DNA of 48,826 bases from Nocardioides sp. (GCA_025924815.1 JAICHQ010000015.1:1-48826); one strand, 5' to 3'. Shown: positions 30,540 to 38,502, counted from the first letter of the stretch. Notes: a model not told the origin generated them from the sequence alone. Made by a program: numbers and translations.

Positions 30540-31370
30540 ATGGCCACCAGATACGTCGTCAACGACACCCACCGCCACATCGGTCTTCTCCCGGCCTTCC
30601 CGTTCTACGGCGGCCCGCCGGTCAACCCCGACAGCGCCGCGCGCGGCACCGTCAAGGAGCTCATCGCCGACCTCGATGCCGAGGGCACCGAGCGAGCGCT
30701 GGTCATCCCCAACTACGGGGTCCCGGACGCGTCCGTGTCGTTCTCGTTCAACGAGCTCGTGCTGGAGGCGGCCGCCACCGACGACCGGGTGAGCTGCGGG
30801 CTGTGGGTCTCGCCGCGGCCGCAGGACGCCGAGCTCAACGCGGGTGCCCTCGCGCACATCGGCGAGAAGGGCGTGAAGGTCCTCAAGACCAGCTTCCTGC
30901 TCGGTGGCGGCGTCGACGACCCGGAGTGCGCGCCCCAACTGGACTCGATCTTCGAGGCGGCCCGCACCCACGGACTCGTCGTCCACGTGCACACCTCCAC
31001 CGGCGGCGCCTCCGACATCGACCAGATCGGTCACCTCGTCGAGCGCTACGGCGACGACGTCAAGATCCACCTGGTCCACCTCGGTGGCGGGGTGAGTGCC
31101 CACATCAAGCTGATCGGCAGCCGGTTCTTCGACTGGATCGAGGCGGGCAAGCAGGTCTACACCGACACCAGCTGGGCGGTCGGGTTCGCACCACGCTGGC
31201 TGGCCAAGGAGATCGAGCGCCGAGGCGTCGGCCAGGACCGGCTGCTGTTCGCCAGCGACGAGCCGTGGGGCGACTACGCCGGTGAGCTCGCCCGGATGCA
31301 GGCCGCCGCCGGCGACGGCGAGCTGGGCCGGATGGTCCTGCGGGACAACTTCACCGCGCTGTACGGCTGA
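30540..31370 (+). CDS. Amidohydrolase-family (amidohydrolase 2) metal-dependent hydrolase
   Basis: A 276-residue TIM-barrel hydrolase or decarboxylase. Metal and catalytic residues fit DTHRHIG (about 9-15), HGLVVHVHTSTGG (His about 146), IHLVHLGGG (about 181) and the strand-8 Asp in LLFASDEPWGDY (about 239). The length is typical of amidohydrolase 2 members, which hydrolyse lactones or amides or decarboxylate acids. The ATG at 30540 is probably leaderless. Its promoter strongly resembles that of the MSMEG_0572-like gene, so it belongs to the same regulon. Substrate unknown; hydrolysis of an amide or ureido intermediate would fit the carbamoyl genes. Confidence 0.83.
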   Translation: MATRYVVNDTHRHIGLLPAFPFYGGPPVNPDSAARGTVKELIADLDAEGTERALVIPNYGVPDASVSFSFNELVLEAAATDDRVSCGLWVSPRPQDAELNAGALAHIGEKGVKVLKTSFLLGGGVDDPECAPQLDSIFEAARTHGLVVHVHTSTGGASDIDQIGHLVERYGDDVKIHLVHLGGGVSAHIKLIGSRFFDWIEAGKQVYTDTSWAVGFAPRWLAKEIERRGVGQDRLLFASDEPWGDYAGELARMQAAAGDGELGRMVLRDNFTALYG

Positions 31371-31418
31371 GACCACGCCACGGGCGTACCGCCTCAGCCC
31401 TCGGGCATCGTCGCCTCA

Positions 31419-31435
31419 TTGCCTGCGACCGGCAA
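31419..31435. promoter_or_regulatory. Dyad TTGCC-N7-GGCAA
   Basis: TTGCCTGCGACCGGCAA has the same arms and spacer length as 9389-9405, and both are followed by C. It lies 117 bp before the GTG at 31552. The 181-bp gap 31371-31551 has no other feature I can support. Confidence 0.4.
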
Positions 31436-31551
31436 CACAAGATCGGGCAGCGCTGCCGTCGTCCGCCGTGTTTCCGCTCCGCGCGCCTGCCTAACGTCGA
31501 GTGACAGCCGGCTGCAGGGAGTCCGCCGGCGCCACCGACGAGGAGGCCGTC

Positions 31552-31941
31552 GTGACCGTCGTTCGATCCACCCCAGCACCTTCCCCGTTCACGGTCCGTG
31601 ATCAGCTGGATCCCGGGTCCACGACCCCCCGTTCCACCTGTCTGGATACCTGCGGCTTCGAGGCGGCCGCCCAGTGGCACCACGCCAGGCTGACATCCGT
31701 GGAACACGATCCGGACGCGTTGGTGGAGCTGCTGGAGCTGGCGGTCACCTGGCACGAGCTCGAGTACTCGCAGTCGGCCTACATCCCTCCCGACCAGTGG
31801 ATGGACTTCGTCGTCAACCACTGCTGGGGCGACCCGGACCGCGTCGCGAGGGTCTTCAGCGTCGCGACCGATGTCGTCATGATCGCCGGACGCGCGATCA
31901 AGCAGAGTCCCGAAGTCGTCCCGACGCTCGCGGAGCCCTGA
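31552..31941 (+). CDS. Unknown small protein
   Basis: A 129-residue protein starting at the GTG 31552, which has GAGGAGG 6 nt upstream; the longer frame to 31501 lacks such a site. The sequence has an N-terminal Pro/Thr-rich part, then TCLDTCGFEAAAQWHHARL, LVELLELAVTWHELEYSQSA and MDFVVNHCWGDPDRVARVFS. Three cysteines and several His/Trp are present but no known motif. It is not a membrane protein. The dyad at 31419 suggests control in common with the stress block at 9645-11986. Function unknown. Confidence 0.65.
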   Translation: MTVVRSTPAPSPFTVRDQLDPGSTTPRSTCLDTCGFEAAAQWHHARLTSVEHDPDALVELLELAVTWHELEYSQSAYIPPDQWMDFVVNHCWGDPDRVARVFSVATDVVMIAGRAIKQSPEVVPTLAEP

Positions 31942-32030
31942 GCCCGATCGGGCTTCACGGGATCGGGCCTGGGACTCCACCCGACGCGTGGCATGCTCGA
32001 CAGCCGGGACGAACAGGAACGAGGTCGGCC

Positions 32031-32764
32031 ATGAGTGGACCTGTCAGCTCCCTCGACGCTTCGCCGGCCGTCGCCGACTGCAGCCATCCCAGTGCCCCTT
32101 GCATCGAGGTCACCGACGGTCGCGAGGCACAGGTCGGCCGGATCCGGGTCCGGCGCCCGCTGCCCCACACGTCCCGCCGTACGGTCGGTGCCTGGTGCTT
32201 CTCCGACCACATGGGCCCCGCCGACGTCACCGAGAACAGCGGTCTCGACGTCGGCCCTCACCCACACATCAGGCTGCAGGCCGTCACCTGGCCCATCGAC
32301 GGCCAGGTGCTGCATCGCGACAGCCTCGGCTCGGAACAGGTGATCAAGCCCGGTCAGCTCAACCTGATGACCTCCGGTGACGCGGTCGCCCACGCCGAGG
32401 AGGCCACCGGCCACTACCGCGGCACCCTCGAGGGCATCCAGCTCTGGATCGCCCTCCCCGAGGCCACCCGGCACGACGCCGCGGCGTTCGAGCACCACGA
32501 CGCGCTGCCGCGGACCCAGCTCGACGCCGCGGCCGCGACGAGCTCCACCTCGACGTCCGCGAGCCCACGCGCGCAGTGGTGCTGGGCGGCCGGCCGTTCG
32601 AGGAACCGATCGTGATGTGGTGGAACTTCGTCGGGCGCACCCGCGACGAGATCGACGCGACGTACACCTCGTGGACACGCCAGGACGACCGGTTCGGCCA
32701 CGTCCGCTCCAGGCTGCCGCTGATCCCGGCCAAGGCGCCGTACTGGCACCAGGACCAGCAGTGA
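32031..32764 (+). pseudogene. Pirin-family protein gene with internal deletion and frameshift
   Basis: The first frame (ATG 32031) encodes the N-terminal pirin cupin: RTVGAWCFSDHMGPADV, VGPHPHIRLQAVTWPIDGQV, LNLMTSGDAVAHAEEATG and IQLWIALPEATRH, up to LPRTQLDAAAA near 32533. There the pirin reading continues in another frame as RDELHLDVREPTRAVVLGG and EEPIVMWWNFVGRTRDEID to the stop at 32764. The part between, the second cupin barrel of about 60-70 residues in normal pirins, is missing. Staying in the first frame gives Ser/Thr-rich nonsense and a stop at 32615. The junction lies in GCCGCGGCCGCGACG, a repeat-like sequence that could promote deletion. The gene is very probably inactive. Confidence 0.8.
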
Positions 32765-33075
32765 TCCCGATGACGACGACGGTGGTCGACGTCCCCGATC
32801 GGCAGCGGTACGAGATCGTCCGCGACGGCACCACTCTCGGGTACGCCGCCTACCAGAAGACCGACCAGCTGATCATCTTCACCCACACCGAGATCGACCC
32901 CTCCGTGGAAGGGCAGGGCATCGGCGGGCGACTCGTCCGAGGCGCCCTCGACGACGTGCGCGGCCTCGGTCTCGCCGTGCTCCCGATCTGCCCCTTCGTC
33001 CACGGCTGGATGGTCCGCCACCCCGAGTACGCCGACCTCGACTACCGCAGTCCAGGCAGTCACGTCACCGACTGA
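32761..33075 (+). CDS. Small GNAT-like N-acetyltransferase (YjdJ type)
   Basis: A single compact acetyl-CoA-binding domain of 101-104 residues: GTTLGYAAYQKTDQLIIFTH, then DPSVEGQGIGGRLVRGALDD with the acetyl-CoA loop, and VLPICPFVHGWMVRHPEYAD. This is the minimal GNAT found in YjdJ/Acetyltransf_CG proteins. The GTG at 32761 overlaps the stop of the pirin remnant (GTGA) and has AGGA 6 nt upstream; the ATG at 32770 is the alternative. Coupling to pirin is common for this pair in actinobacteria. Function in metabolism is not known. Confidence 0.78.
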   Translation: MIPMTTTVVDVPDRQRYEIVRDGTTLGYAAYQKTDQLIIFTHTEIDPSVEGQGIGGRLVRGALDDVRGLGLAVLPICPFVHGWMVRHPEYADLDYRSPGSHVTD

Positions 33076-33160
33076 TCCCGGACCTGCCTGGCTGCCGCAA
33101 CCATCGAGGCCGCAGTGCAGGTGCACAGCCAAGTCCCCGGCGCAGTGGCCCCGCCGCCCA

Positions 33161-33189
33161 TTGGAACCTGTGATCACCCGTCCTATTCT
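33161..33189 (+). promoter_or_regulatory. Promoter with palindrome in the spacer, upstream of the Rieske gene
   Basis: TTGGAA (33161-33166), a 17-nt spacer, and TATTCT (33184-33189) form a sigma-70-type promoter. The spacer contains the palindrome GTGATCAC (33170-33177), a position suited to a repressor or activator. The gene starts at 33247 behind ACAGGAGAAG. Confidence 0.55.
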
Positions 33190-33246
33190 CCGCTGGACGC
33201 TGTGACCACATCGCCTCATGCATGGACCGCAGGGACAGGAGAAGAC

Positions 33247-34296
33247 ATGCGGATCACACCGGCCTCGCCGGAGACCCATGACGAGTTCTACGACGCAGCC
33301 GGCCGCTTCTGGCTTCCTGTCGCGCGGTCCGTTGACGTGCCGATCGGCGGGCGACGCGCCAGTCGTCTGCTGGCGGAGGATCTCGTCGTGTGGCGAGACC
33401 AGGACGGTCAGGTGGCCGTGCTGGACAACCTGTGCCTGCATCGCGGCACCAAGCTCTCCGACGGGACGGTCACAGCCGGAGGCAATCTCGCCTGTCCCTA
33501 CCATGGCTGGGAGTACGCAACCGATGGCGTCTGCGTGCGCATCCCCCAGCTCGCGCCCGACACCAAGATCCCGTCCAAGGCGCGAGTCGTCTCCCACCCG
33601 GTCCGGGAAGAATACGGTCTGATCTGGACCTACCTCTCCGGTCAGGAGGAGGCGGCGGCCGACCTCCCGGTCTGTCCGGACTTCGCTGCTCCCGGATGGA
33701 TGTTCCACGTCGGCACGCCCAGCGATTGGCACTGCCAGACGACGCGGATGCTCGAGAACTTCCTCGACGTCGCGCACTTCGGATACATCCACGCAGATAC
33801 CTTCGGCAACCCGGATGTCCTCAGCGTCGTTCCACGATCGGTCGAGGTGAGCCCCGATCTGCTCCACGTGGACGCAAAAGTCCCCTATCTGGCGCGTGAT
33901 CCCTGGGGTGAGCCCGAGGAAGGCGACGAGTTCGCAGTCGTGGACGTCGAATACGACTACCACTATGACGTGCCGTTCTCGGCCTGGATTCGCGGAGTCA
34001 CCAAGGGCGACGAATATGTGCTCTACATCGCCGCCGCTCCGAGAACGGTCGACGAGACCACCGTCTTCTGGGCCTTCGGCGTCCCCGAGCGGCTCGCCGT
34101 CTCTGCCGAGGAGATAGAGCTCCGGGAGAACGCCGTCTTCCAGCCCGACCGGTTCATCGTCGAGGGTCAACGCCCTGAGTGGCTCCCCCTCGATCTGTCG
34201 GCGGAGCTTCACCTCCGGTTCGACTCGATCGGGCTCGGTGTGCGGCGCGAGCTCAAGCATCACGGCTTTCCGGTCGTCTCGATGCTCCGACCCTGA
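33247..34296 (+). CDS. Rieske oxygenase (aromatic acid/amine O- or N-dealkylase type)
   Basis: A 349-residue single-subunit Rieske oxygenase. The Rieske motif is CLHRGTKL (about 64-71) and CPYHGWEY (about 84-91). The mononuclear iron site is ENFLDVAHFGYIHADTFG (about 175-192). Length and motif spacing fit VanA/phthalate-oxygenase-like monooxygenases. The ATG at 33247 has AGGAG 5 nt before it. It has no reductase directly behind it, but the reductase at 37527 could serve it. It is followed after 7 bp by a PucR regulator. Likely role: opening attack on an aromatic or methylated substrate imported by the ABC system at 40007-42754. Confidence 0.9.
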   Translation: MRITPASPETHDEFYDAAGRFWLPVARSVDVPIGGRRASRLLAEDLVVWRDQDGQVAVLDNLCLHRGTKLSDGTVTAGGNLACPYHGWEYATDGVCVRIPQLAPDTKIPSKARVVSHPVREEYGLIWTYLSGQEEAAADLPVCPDFAAPGWMFHVGTPSDWHCQTTRMLENFLDVAHFGYIHADTFGNPDVLSVVPRSVEVSPDLLHVDAKVPYLARDPWGEPEEGDEFAVVDVEYDYHYDVPFSAWIRGVTKGDEYVLYIAAAPRTVDETTVFWAFGVPERLAVSAEEIELRENAVFQPDRFIVEGQRPEWLPLDLSAELHLRFDSIGLGVRRELKHHGFPVVSMLRP

Positions 34297-34303
34297 CCCG
34301 GCC

Positions 34304-35824
34304 ATGGCTTCCTTGACGAGGCCTCGACGCCCGCCCCAGACTGACTCGGTGTCGGTGACGGTGGCGGACCTCCTGGCATCGCCACTCGGATTGGTCGCTG
34401 TCTCCTCGTGGTGCGCCGATTCTGAAAGGCCGATCAACTGGGTCTCCACGACCGAGCTCGAAGACCCGAGTCAGTTCCTCCGTCCAGGGGATCTCGTCCT
34501 GACCACCGGGCTCGGCAATCGGACGGCACACCAGCGATCACGCTTCGTCGAATGCCTGACGTCGGTGCCCGTGGCCGCACTCGGATATGGGGTCGGGCTG
34601 ATCGACGACGAGACGCCCCGGCATCTGGTCGATCTCGCTGAAGAGCACGGATTGGCACTCTTCGAGGTGCCGGTGACCAGTCCGTTCACTGCGGTGAGCC
34701 ATTGGATTGCCGAAGAGCTCTACACACAGCGATACAAGGCGGTGCAGCGCGCGACCGAGATCCAGGGAGAGCTCACGCGTGTCCTGTTGTGCGAGTTCGG
34801 CCTCGAACCGATGCTCTTGAGGCTGAGCCAGCTCACGGGCGGCGAATGTGCGGTCGTCGACCGGCGCGGCGAGCTGCTCGCGGCGCAGCCACCCAAGTCG
34901 GAATGGGAGCCGCTCGTCGAGCTGCGCCGCCAGCCCGCGGACGACGAGAGTGCGGTGACGGTCACCCCGATCGTGATCGAGCAGCTGGAGGTCGCCTACC
35001 TGTGCATGCGTCATTCCGAGCCGGAGACGCCGGTGACGCCTTTCGTCGCCGGCCTGATCGGTCTGGAGCTCGCTCGTCGCCAGGCCATCCTGACCGGACG
35101 ACGCGAGCTCCTGGGACAGGTCCTCGATGACATCGCGCACGGTGTCATCACAGGACCGGAGGTCGCCCGAAAGCTCCGCACTCATGGCATCGATCCAGGT
35201 GTTGCCATCCGGGTGCTCGTCGGCCGGGTGGATGCCGACGCCCAGAAGCTCCGTCGAGTTCCGTGGAGCATCAGCGACCTCTTCGCCACGCAAGGTGACC
35301 AGATCCAGACGGCGCTCGTCGACGACTGTGTCGTCGTGCTCGCGCCGCTCGAGCGTGACGTCACTCCCCTGGCCGAGGAGCTGCGTCGTCAGTTGGGCGA
35401 TCTCGGTCAGAACGCCGCCGTCGGCATCAGCCAACCCCACACCGGAACGCGGGCCATCAGAATCGGCTTCCACGAAGCACGGAACGCGGTCCGACGGGCT
35501 CCTGGTGTCCACCGAGCCGAGGGTCTGAGCATCGCCAGCCTTCTCCTCAGCAGCACCGAAACTCCGGTCAAGGATGTCGCGCGCGCGACCCTGCAACCGC
35601 TCCTCGACTACGACAAGGAGCGTGACGGGGCGCTGATCAAGACCCTCCGCGTCTACTTCGACCATGGCTGTTCGCCACACCTGGCGGCCGCCGAGCTGGT
35701 GATCCACCGCAATGGGCTCCAATACCGCCTTCAGAAGATCGAGGCCCTGACGGGCCACGACCTGACCTCGTTCCATGATCAGGTGCGGCTCTGGATGGCG
35801 CTCGCCGCCCTGGACCTGACCTGA
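34304..35824 (+). CDS. PucR-family transcriptional regulator
   Basis: A 506-residue regulator. The N-terminal PucR domain (about 15-130) includes VTVADLLASPLGLVAVSSWC, VSTTELEDPSQFLRPGDLVL and LIDDETPRHLVDLAEEHGLA. A central GGDEF-like region follows, and the C-terminal helix-turn-helix (HTH_30) reads TLRVYFDHGCSPHLAAAELV and IHRNGLQYRLQKIEALTGHD. PucR proteins control purine and amine catabolism by binding pathway metabolites. The ATG at 34304 has no good Shine-Dalgarno site, so translation may be coupled to the oxygenase 7 bp upstream. It lies between the two oxygenase units and is their probable regulator. Confidence 0.9.
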   Translation: MASLTRPRRPPQTDSVSVTVADLLASPLGLVAVSSWCADSERPINWVSTTELEDPSQFLRPGDLVLTTGLGNRTAHQRSRFVECLTSVPVAALGYGVGLIDDETPRHLVDLAEEHGLALFEVPVTSPFTAVSHWIAEELYTQRYKAVQRATEIQGELTRVLLCEFGLEPMLLRLSQLTGGECAVVDRRGELLAAQPPKSEWEPLVELRRQPADDESAVTVTPIVIEQLEVAYLCMRHSEPETPVTPFVAGLIGLELARRQAILTGRRELLGQVLDDIAHGVITGPEVARKLRTHGIDPGVAIRVLVGRVDADAQKLRRVPWSISDLFATQGDQIQTALVDDCVVVLAPLERDVTPLAEELRRQLGDLGQNAAVGISQPHTGTRAIRIGFHEARNAVRRAPGVHRAEGLSIASLLLSSTETPVKDVARATLQPLLDYDKERDGALIKTLRVYFDHGCSPHLAAAELVIHRNGLQYRLQKIEALTGHDLTSFHDQVRLWMALAALDLT

Positions 35825-35878
35825 TGCCGACCGCAGCGCTCGGCGCTGGGCGTCCGCATAGCCCCTGCCGCCGACCCT

Positions 35879-35914
35879 AGTGATTCGCCTATCACTTCGA
35901 ACGTGGGCCCGTTC
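35879..35914. promoter_or_regulatory. Two tandem dyads upstream of the second oxygenase operon
   Basis: AGTGAT-N6-ATCACT (35879-35896) and GAACG-N6-CGTTC (35899-35914) lie side by side in the 210-bp gap between pucR and the gene at 36035, each with a 6-nt centre. The GTGAT/ATCAC arms recall the GTGATCAC in the promoter at 33161. They are probable operators, perhaps for PucR. Confidence 0.5.
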
Positions 35915-36034
35915 CTAGACTTGACGCGACTCGCAGGCACCACCTCGCGGGTCCACACCGGGCGAGGCCATCGCCCAACCGTCGGCCCGGGGGCCAGACG
36001 CGTTCCAGGTTCCAACGCCTTCGTGGAGGTCAGC

Positions 36035-37051
36035 ATGTCTCAACTCATCACCGAGGCCTGGTACGTCGCGGCGTGGTCGAGCGAGGTAGGCGAGACGCCT
36101 CTCGCGCGGACGATCTGCGGGAAGCCCATCGCGATGTTCCGATCGGGTGGCGAGGTCATCGCGCTCCACGACGCATGCGCCCACCGGCAATACCCGCTCT
36201 CCGCCGGACGCGTCGTCGACGGCCATATCCGGTGCGGCTACCACGGCTTCGAGTACGGCGTCGACGGCGTGTGCACCCGCGTGCCGGGCCAGGACGAGAT
36301 CCCGGGGAACACCCGGGTGGACACCTACCGGGTGATCGAGCGTAGTGGCTGGATCTGGATCTGGCCCGGGAACCCCGAGCGCGCAGATCCCAACGCCATC
36401 CCCGCTGTCCCGTGGCTGAACAACCCGGACTGGGACGGTGTCCGGTTCACCCGTCGCTATGAGTGCAGCTCGGGTCTGCTCCACGACAACCTGCTCGACC
36501 TGACGCACGAGGCCTTCCTCCACGAGGCCTCCATCGGGGACGAGGCTGTCTACACCAACGGAATCACCGTCGAGGTCACGTCCACATCGGTGATCGTGGA
36601 TCGCTTCATGCCGGACTGCCACCCCTCCGACCTCTACGTGAAGGCGATGGGGGTCCAGGCACCCATGGATCGCTGGCACACGACCGACTTCCACCTGCCG
36701 AGCCTCCACGTGATCCACTGCGGGGTCGGGAAGCCGGATGCGCCTCGTGACGAGGGCTATCACCTAGAGGTGCTCAACGGGATCACCCCCGAGACGGCGA
36801 CCAGCTGCTGGTACTTCTACGCCAACGTGCGCGACTTCGCCCAAGGCGACGAGTCCATCAACGACATGATGCGCGAATCGTTGAAGCAGGTGCTGGAGGA
36901 GGACAAGGTCGCGCTGGAGATGCAGCAGCAGGTCCTCAGCGCAGGACATGCCGGCGGACCGGACCGCCTGATCGCCCAGGATGCGGGTGTCGCGAAGGCC
37001 CGTAGGCTGCTTCGGCAGATGGCGGCAGCGGAGGGCGCTGACCGGACATGA
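36035..37051 (+). CDS. VanA-type Rieske oxygenase (O-demethylase family)
   Basis: A 338-residue oxygenase of the vanillate demethylase type. It starts MSQLITEAWYVAAWSSEVGE. The Rieske motif is CAHRQYPLSAG (about 47-57) and CGYHGFEYG (about 67-75); the iron site is HDNLLDLTHEAFLHEASIG (about 150-168). VanA-like enzymes remove O-methyl groups or hydroxylate aromatic acids with electrons from VanB. GGAGG precedes the ATG at 36035. The stop overlaps the next gene (ATGA at 37048), and the reductase follows that, so this is an oxygenase-accessory-reductase operon. Confidence 0.92.
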   Translation: MSQLITEAWYVAAWSSEVGETPLARTICGKPIAMFRSGGEVIALHDACAHRQYPLSAGRVVDGHIRCGYHGFEYGVDGVCTRVPGQDEIPGNTRVDTYRVIERSGWIWIWPGNPERADPNAIPAVPWLNNPDWDGVRFTRRYECSSGLLHDNLLDLTHEAFLHEASIGDEAVYTNGITVEVTSTSVIVDRFMPDCHPSDLYVKAMGVQAPMDRWHTTDFHLPSLHVIHCGVGKPDAPRDEGYHLEVLNGITPETATSCWYFYANVRDFAQGDESINDMMRESLKQVLEEDKVALEMQQQVLSAGHAGGPDRLIAQDAGVAKARRLLRQMAAAEGADRT

Positions 37052-37530
37052 GGCTCCTGATGCGCTCGGGCGGCGGCGCCTCAGCAGACAACCGCGCCTA
37101 CGCGGTCGTCGCTGGTGGCCCCGATACCGCGGGTCGCGAGGCCTGGCTGTGGGACCTCTCCGTCGAAAAGGTCCTCGGCGACCAACAGGACGACTGCCTG
37201 GGCTGTCTCGAGGTCGCGAACACCAACGGTGGAGACGGGCTGCGATTGCGTTACGACGAACGCCAGCTGGCCGCACAGCTCGCACCCGTGACGATCCTTC
37301 CCGAACGCCTGGTCGCGCTGGAGCGCAGCGAGAAGGAACTGGTGGTGATCCTCTCCCAGAGCGGTCGCGTCCAGGAAGGGACCCGGGTTCTCGATCCCGG
37401 CGACGTCCTGGTGGTCGAAGGTGAGGACCCTGCCGAGGTCGACCTGGTGACGGTCGGCGCTGGGCCTGCCGTTCTGTCGATCGGCCGACTCCATCGGCAC
37501 GACGGACGCTCTCTGCGGTGGATGCCATGA
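37048..37530 (+). CDS. Unknown protein, possibly cupin-like (HutD/Ves resemblance)
   Basis: A 160-residue protein coupled on both sides: its ATG overlaps the oxygenase stop and its TGA overlaps the reductase start. The second half (VTILPERLVALERSEKELVV, GTRVLDPGDVLVVEGEDPAE, VLSIGRLHRHDG) alternates beta strands and turns as in small cupins of the HutD/Ves kind, but the resemblance is weak. The first half contains two close cysteines (DDCLGC). It is inserted between VanA- and VanB-type genes that are normally adjacent. It could be an accessory or sensing protein for this oxygenase. Confidence 0.65.
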   Translation: MRLLMRSGGGASADNRAYAVVAGGPDTAGREAWLWDLSVEKVLGDQQDDCLGCLEVANTNGGDGLRLRYDERQLAAQLAPVTILPERLVALERSEKELVVILSQSGRVQEGTRVLDPGDVLVVEGEDPAEVDLVTVGAGPAVLSIGRLHRHDGRSLRWMP

Positions 37531-38459
37531 CCACCGCCACGATCTGCGCGAGCGTGCGCCAGATGCGCGTGGAGAGCGCCGGCGTCCTCAGTGTCGAGCT
37601 GACGCCTCCGGCCGGATCGGCCTTCCCTGCTTGGGCTCCGGGGGCACACATCGACGTGCACCTGCCCGGGGGCCTGATCCGGCAGTACTCGTTGTGCGGC
37701 GGGTCCGATTCGTGGCGCATCGCAGTGCTTCGCGAGCCCCAGAGCCGGGGGGGCTCCGCCTACATCCACGAGCAGCTCCGACCAGGTGACGAGCTCTGGG
37801 TTTCCGAACCCCGAAACCACTTCGCGCTCGACCAGAGCTCGGACTACTTGTTCATCGCCGGCGGGATCGGCATCACCCCGTTGGTCTCCAAGATCGCCGA
37901 GGCGGCGGAGGGCGGCGCGAGCTGGCGACTGCTCTACGGCGGCCGGCGGCGTGATTCCATGGCTCTGCTCGACGAGCTCGCGCCGTACGGTGACCGGGTC
38001 GCCGTGATGCCCGAGGACGAGCTGGGTCTGCTGCCGCTGCGCGACGAGCTCTCCCGCATGGACGCCGATTCCTCGATCCATGTGTGTGGCCCGAAGCCCC
38101 TCATCGGTGCGGTCGAGAAGGAGTGCCAGGCGCTCCAGCTCACCAACCTCCACATCGAGCGATTTGCACCGATCCCGGTCACGACCGATGACGCGGACGC
38201 CTTCGTCGTCAACGCCCGGCGATCTGGGATCTCGGTCACGGTTGCCAAGGACCGGTCCATCCTCGAGACACTCGAAGCAGCAGGCCTGGACCCCCTGAAC
38301 TCGTGTCGCGAGGGGATCTGCGGGACCTGCGAGACCAAGGTCCTGGCCGGATGCATCGACCATCGCGACTCGCTCCTGTCGGAGGAGGAGCGGGCGGCAG
38401 GTAGCACGATGATGATCTGCGTCTCCCGCGGACGTGGCGAACTCGACCTGGACATCTGA
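37527..38459 (+). CDS. VanB-type ferredoxin-NAD(P)H oxidoreductase
   Basis: A 310-residue class IA reductase supplying electrons to Rieske oxygenases. The flavin-binding RQYSLCGGSDSWRIAVLREP (about 55-74) is followed by the NAD site FIAGGIGITPLVSKIAEAA (about 109-127) and, at the C-terminus, a plant-type [2Fe-2S] ferredoxin domain with SCREGICGTCETKVLAGC (about 257-274) and MMICVSRG. The ATG at 37527 overlaps the preceding stop (ATGA). It is the only reductase in the island and probably serves both the 36035 and 33247 oxygenases. Confidence 0.93.
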   Translation: MTTATICASVRQMRVESAGVLSVELTPPAGSAFPAWAPGAHIDVHLPGGLIRQYSLCGGSDSWRIAVLREPQSRGGSAYIHEQLRPGDELWVSEPRNHFALDQSSDYLFIAGGIGITPLVSKIAEAAEGGASWRLLYGGRRRDSMALLDELAPYGDRVAVMPEDELGLLPLRDELSRMDADSSIHVCGPKPLIGAVEKECQALQLTNLHIERFAPIPVTTDDADAFVVNARRSGISVTVAKDRSILETLEAAGLDPLNSCREGICGTCETKVLAGCIDHRDSLLSEEERAAGSTMMICVSRGRGELDLDI

Positions 38460-38490
38460 CCGGACCGCTCGGCATCTCCGTCAGGGTGCC

Positions 38491-38502
38491 GGGGCCGGCC
38501 CC
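38491..38502. terminator. GC palindrome between convergent genes, candidate terminator
   Basis: GGGGCCGGCCCC is perfectly symmetric and flanked by partly pairing GGTGCC/TGCC. It lies in the 61-bp gap between the convergent reductase (+) and lyase (-) genes. No T tract follows. Confidence 0.4.

Noticed and set aside
31674..32615. Complete pirin protein ending at 32615
   Set aside because: The last 30 residues are frame-shifted nonsense, while true pirin C-terminal sequence continues in another frame to 32764.
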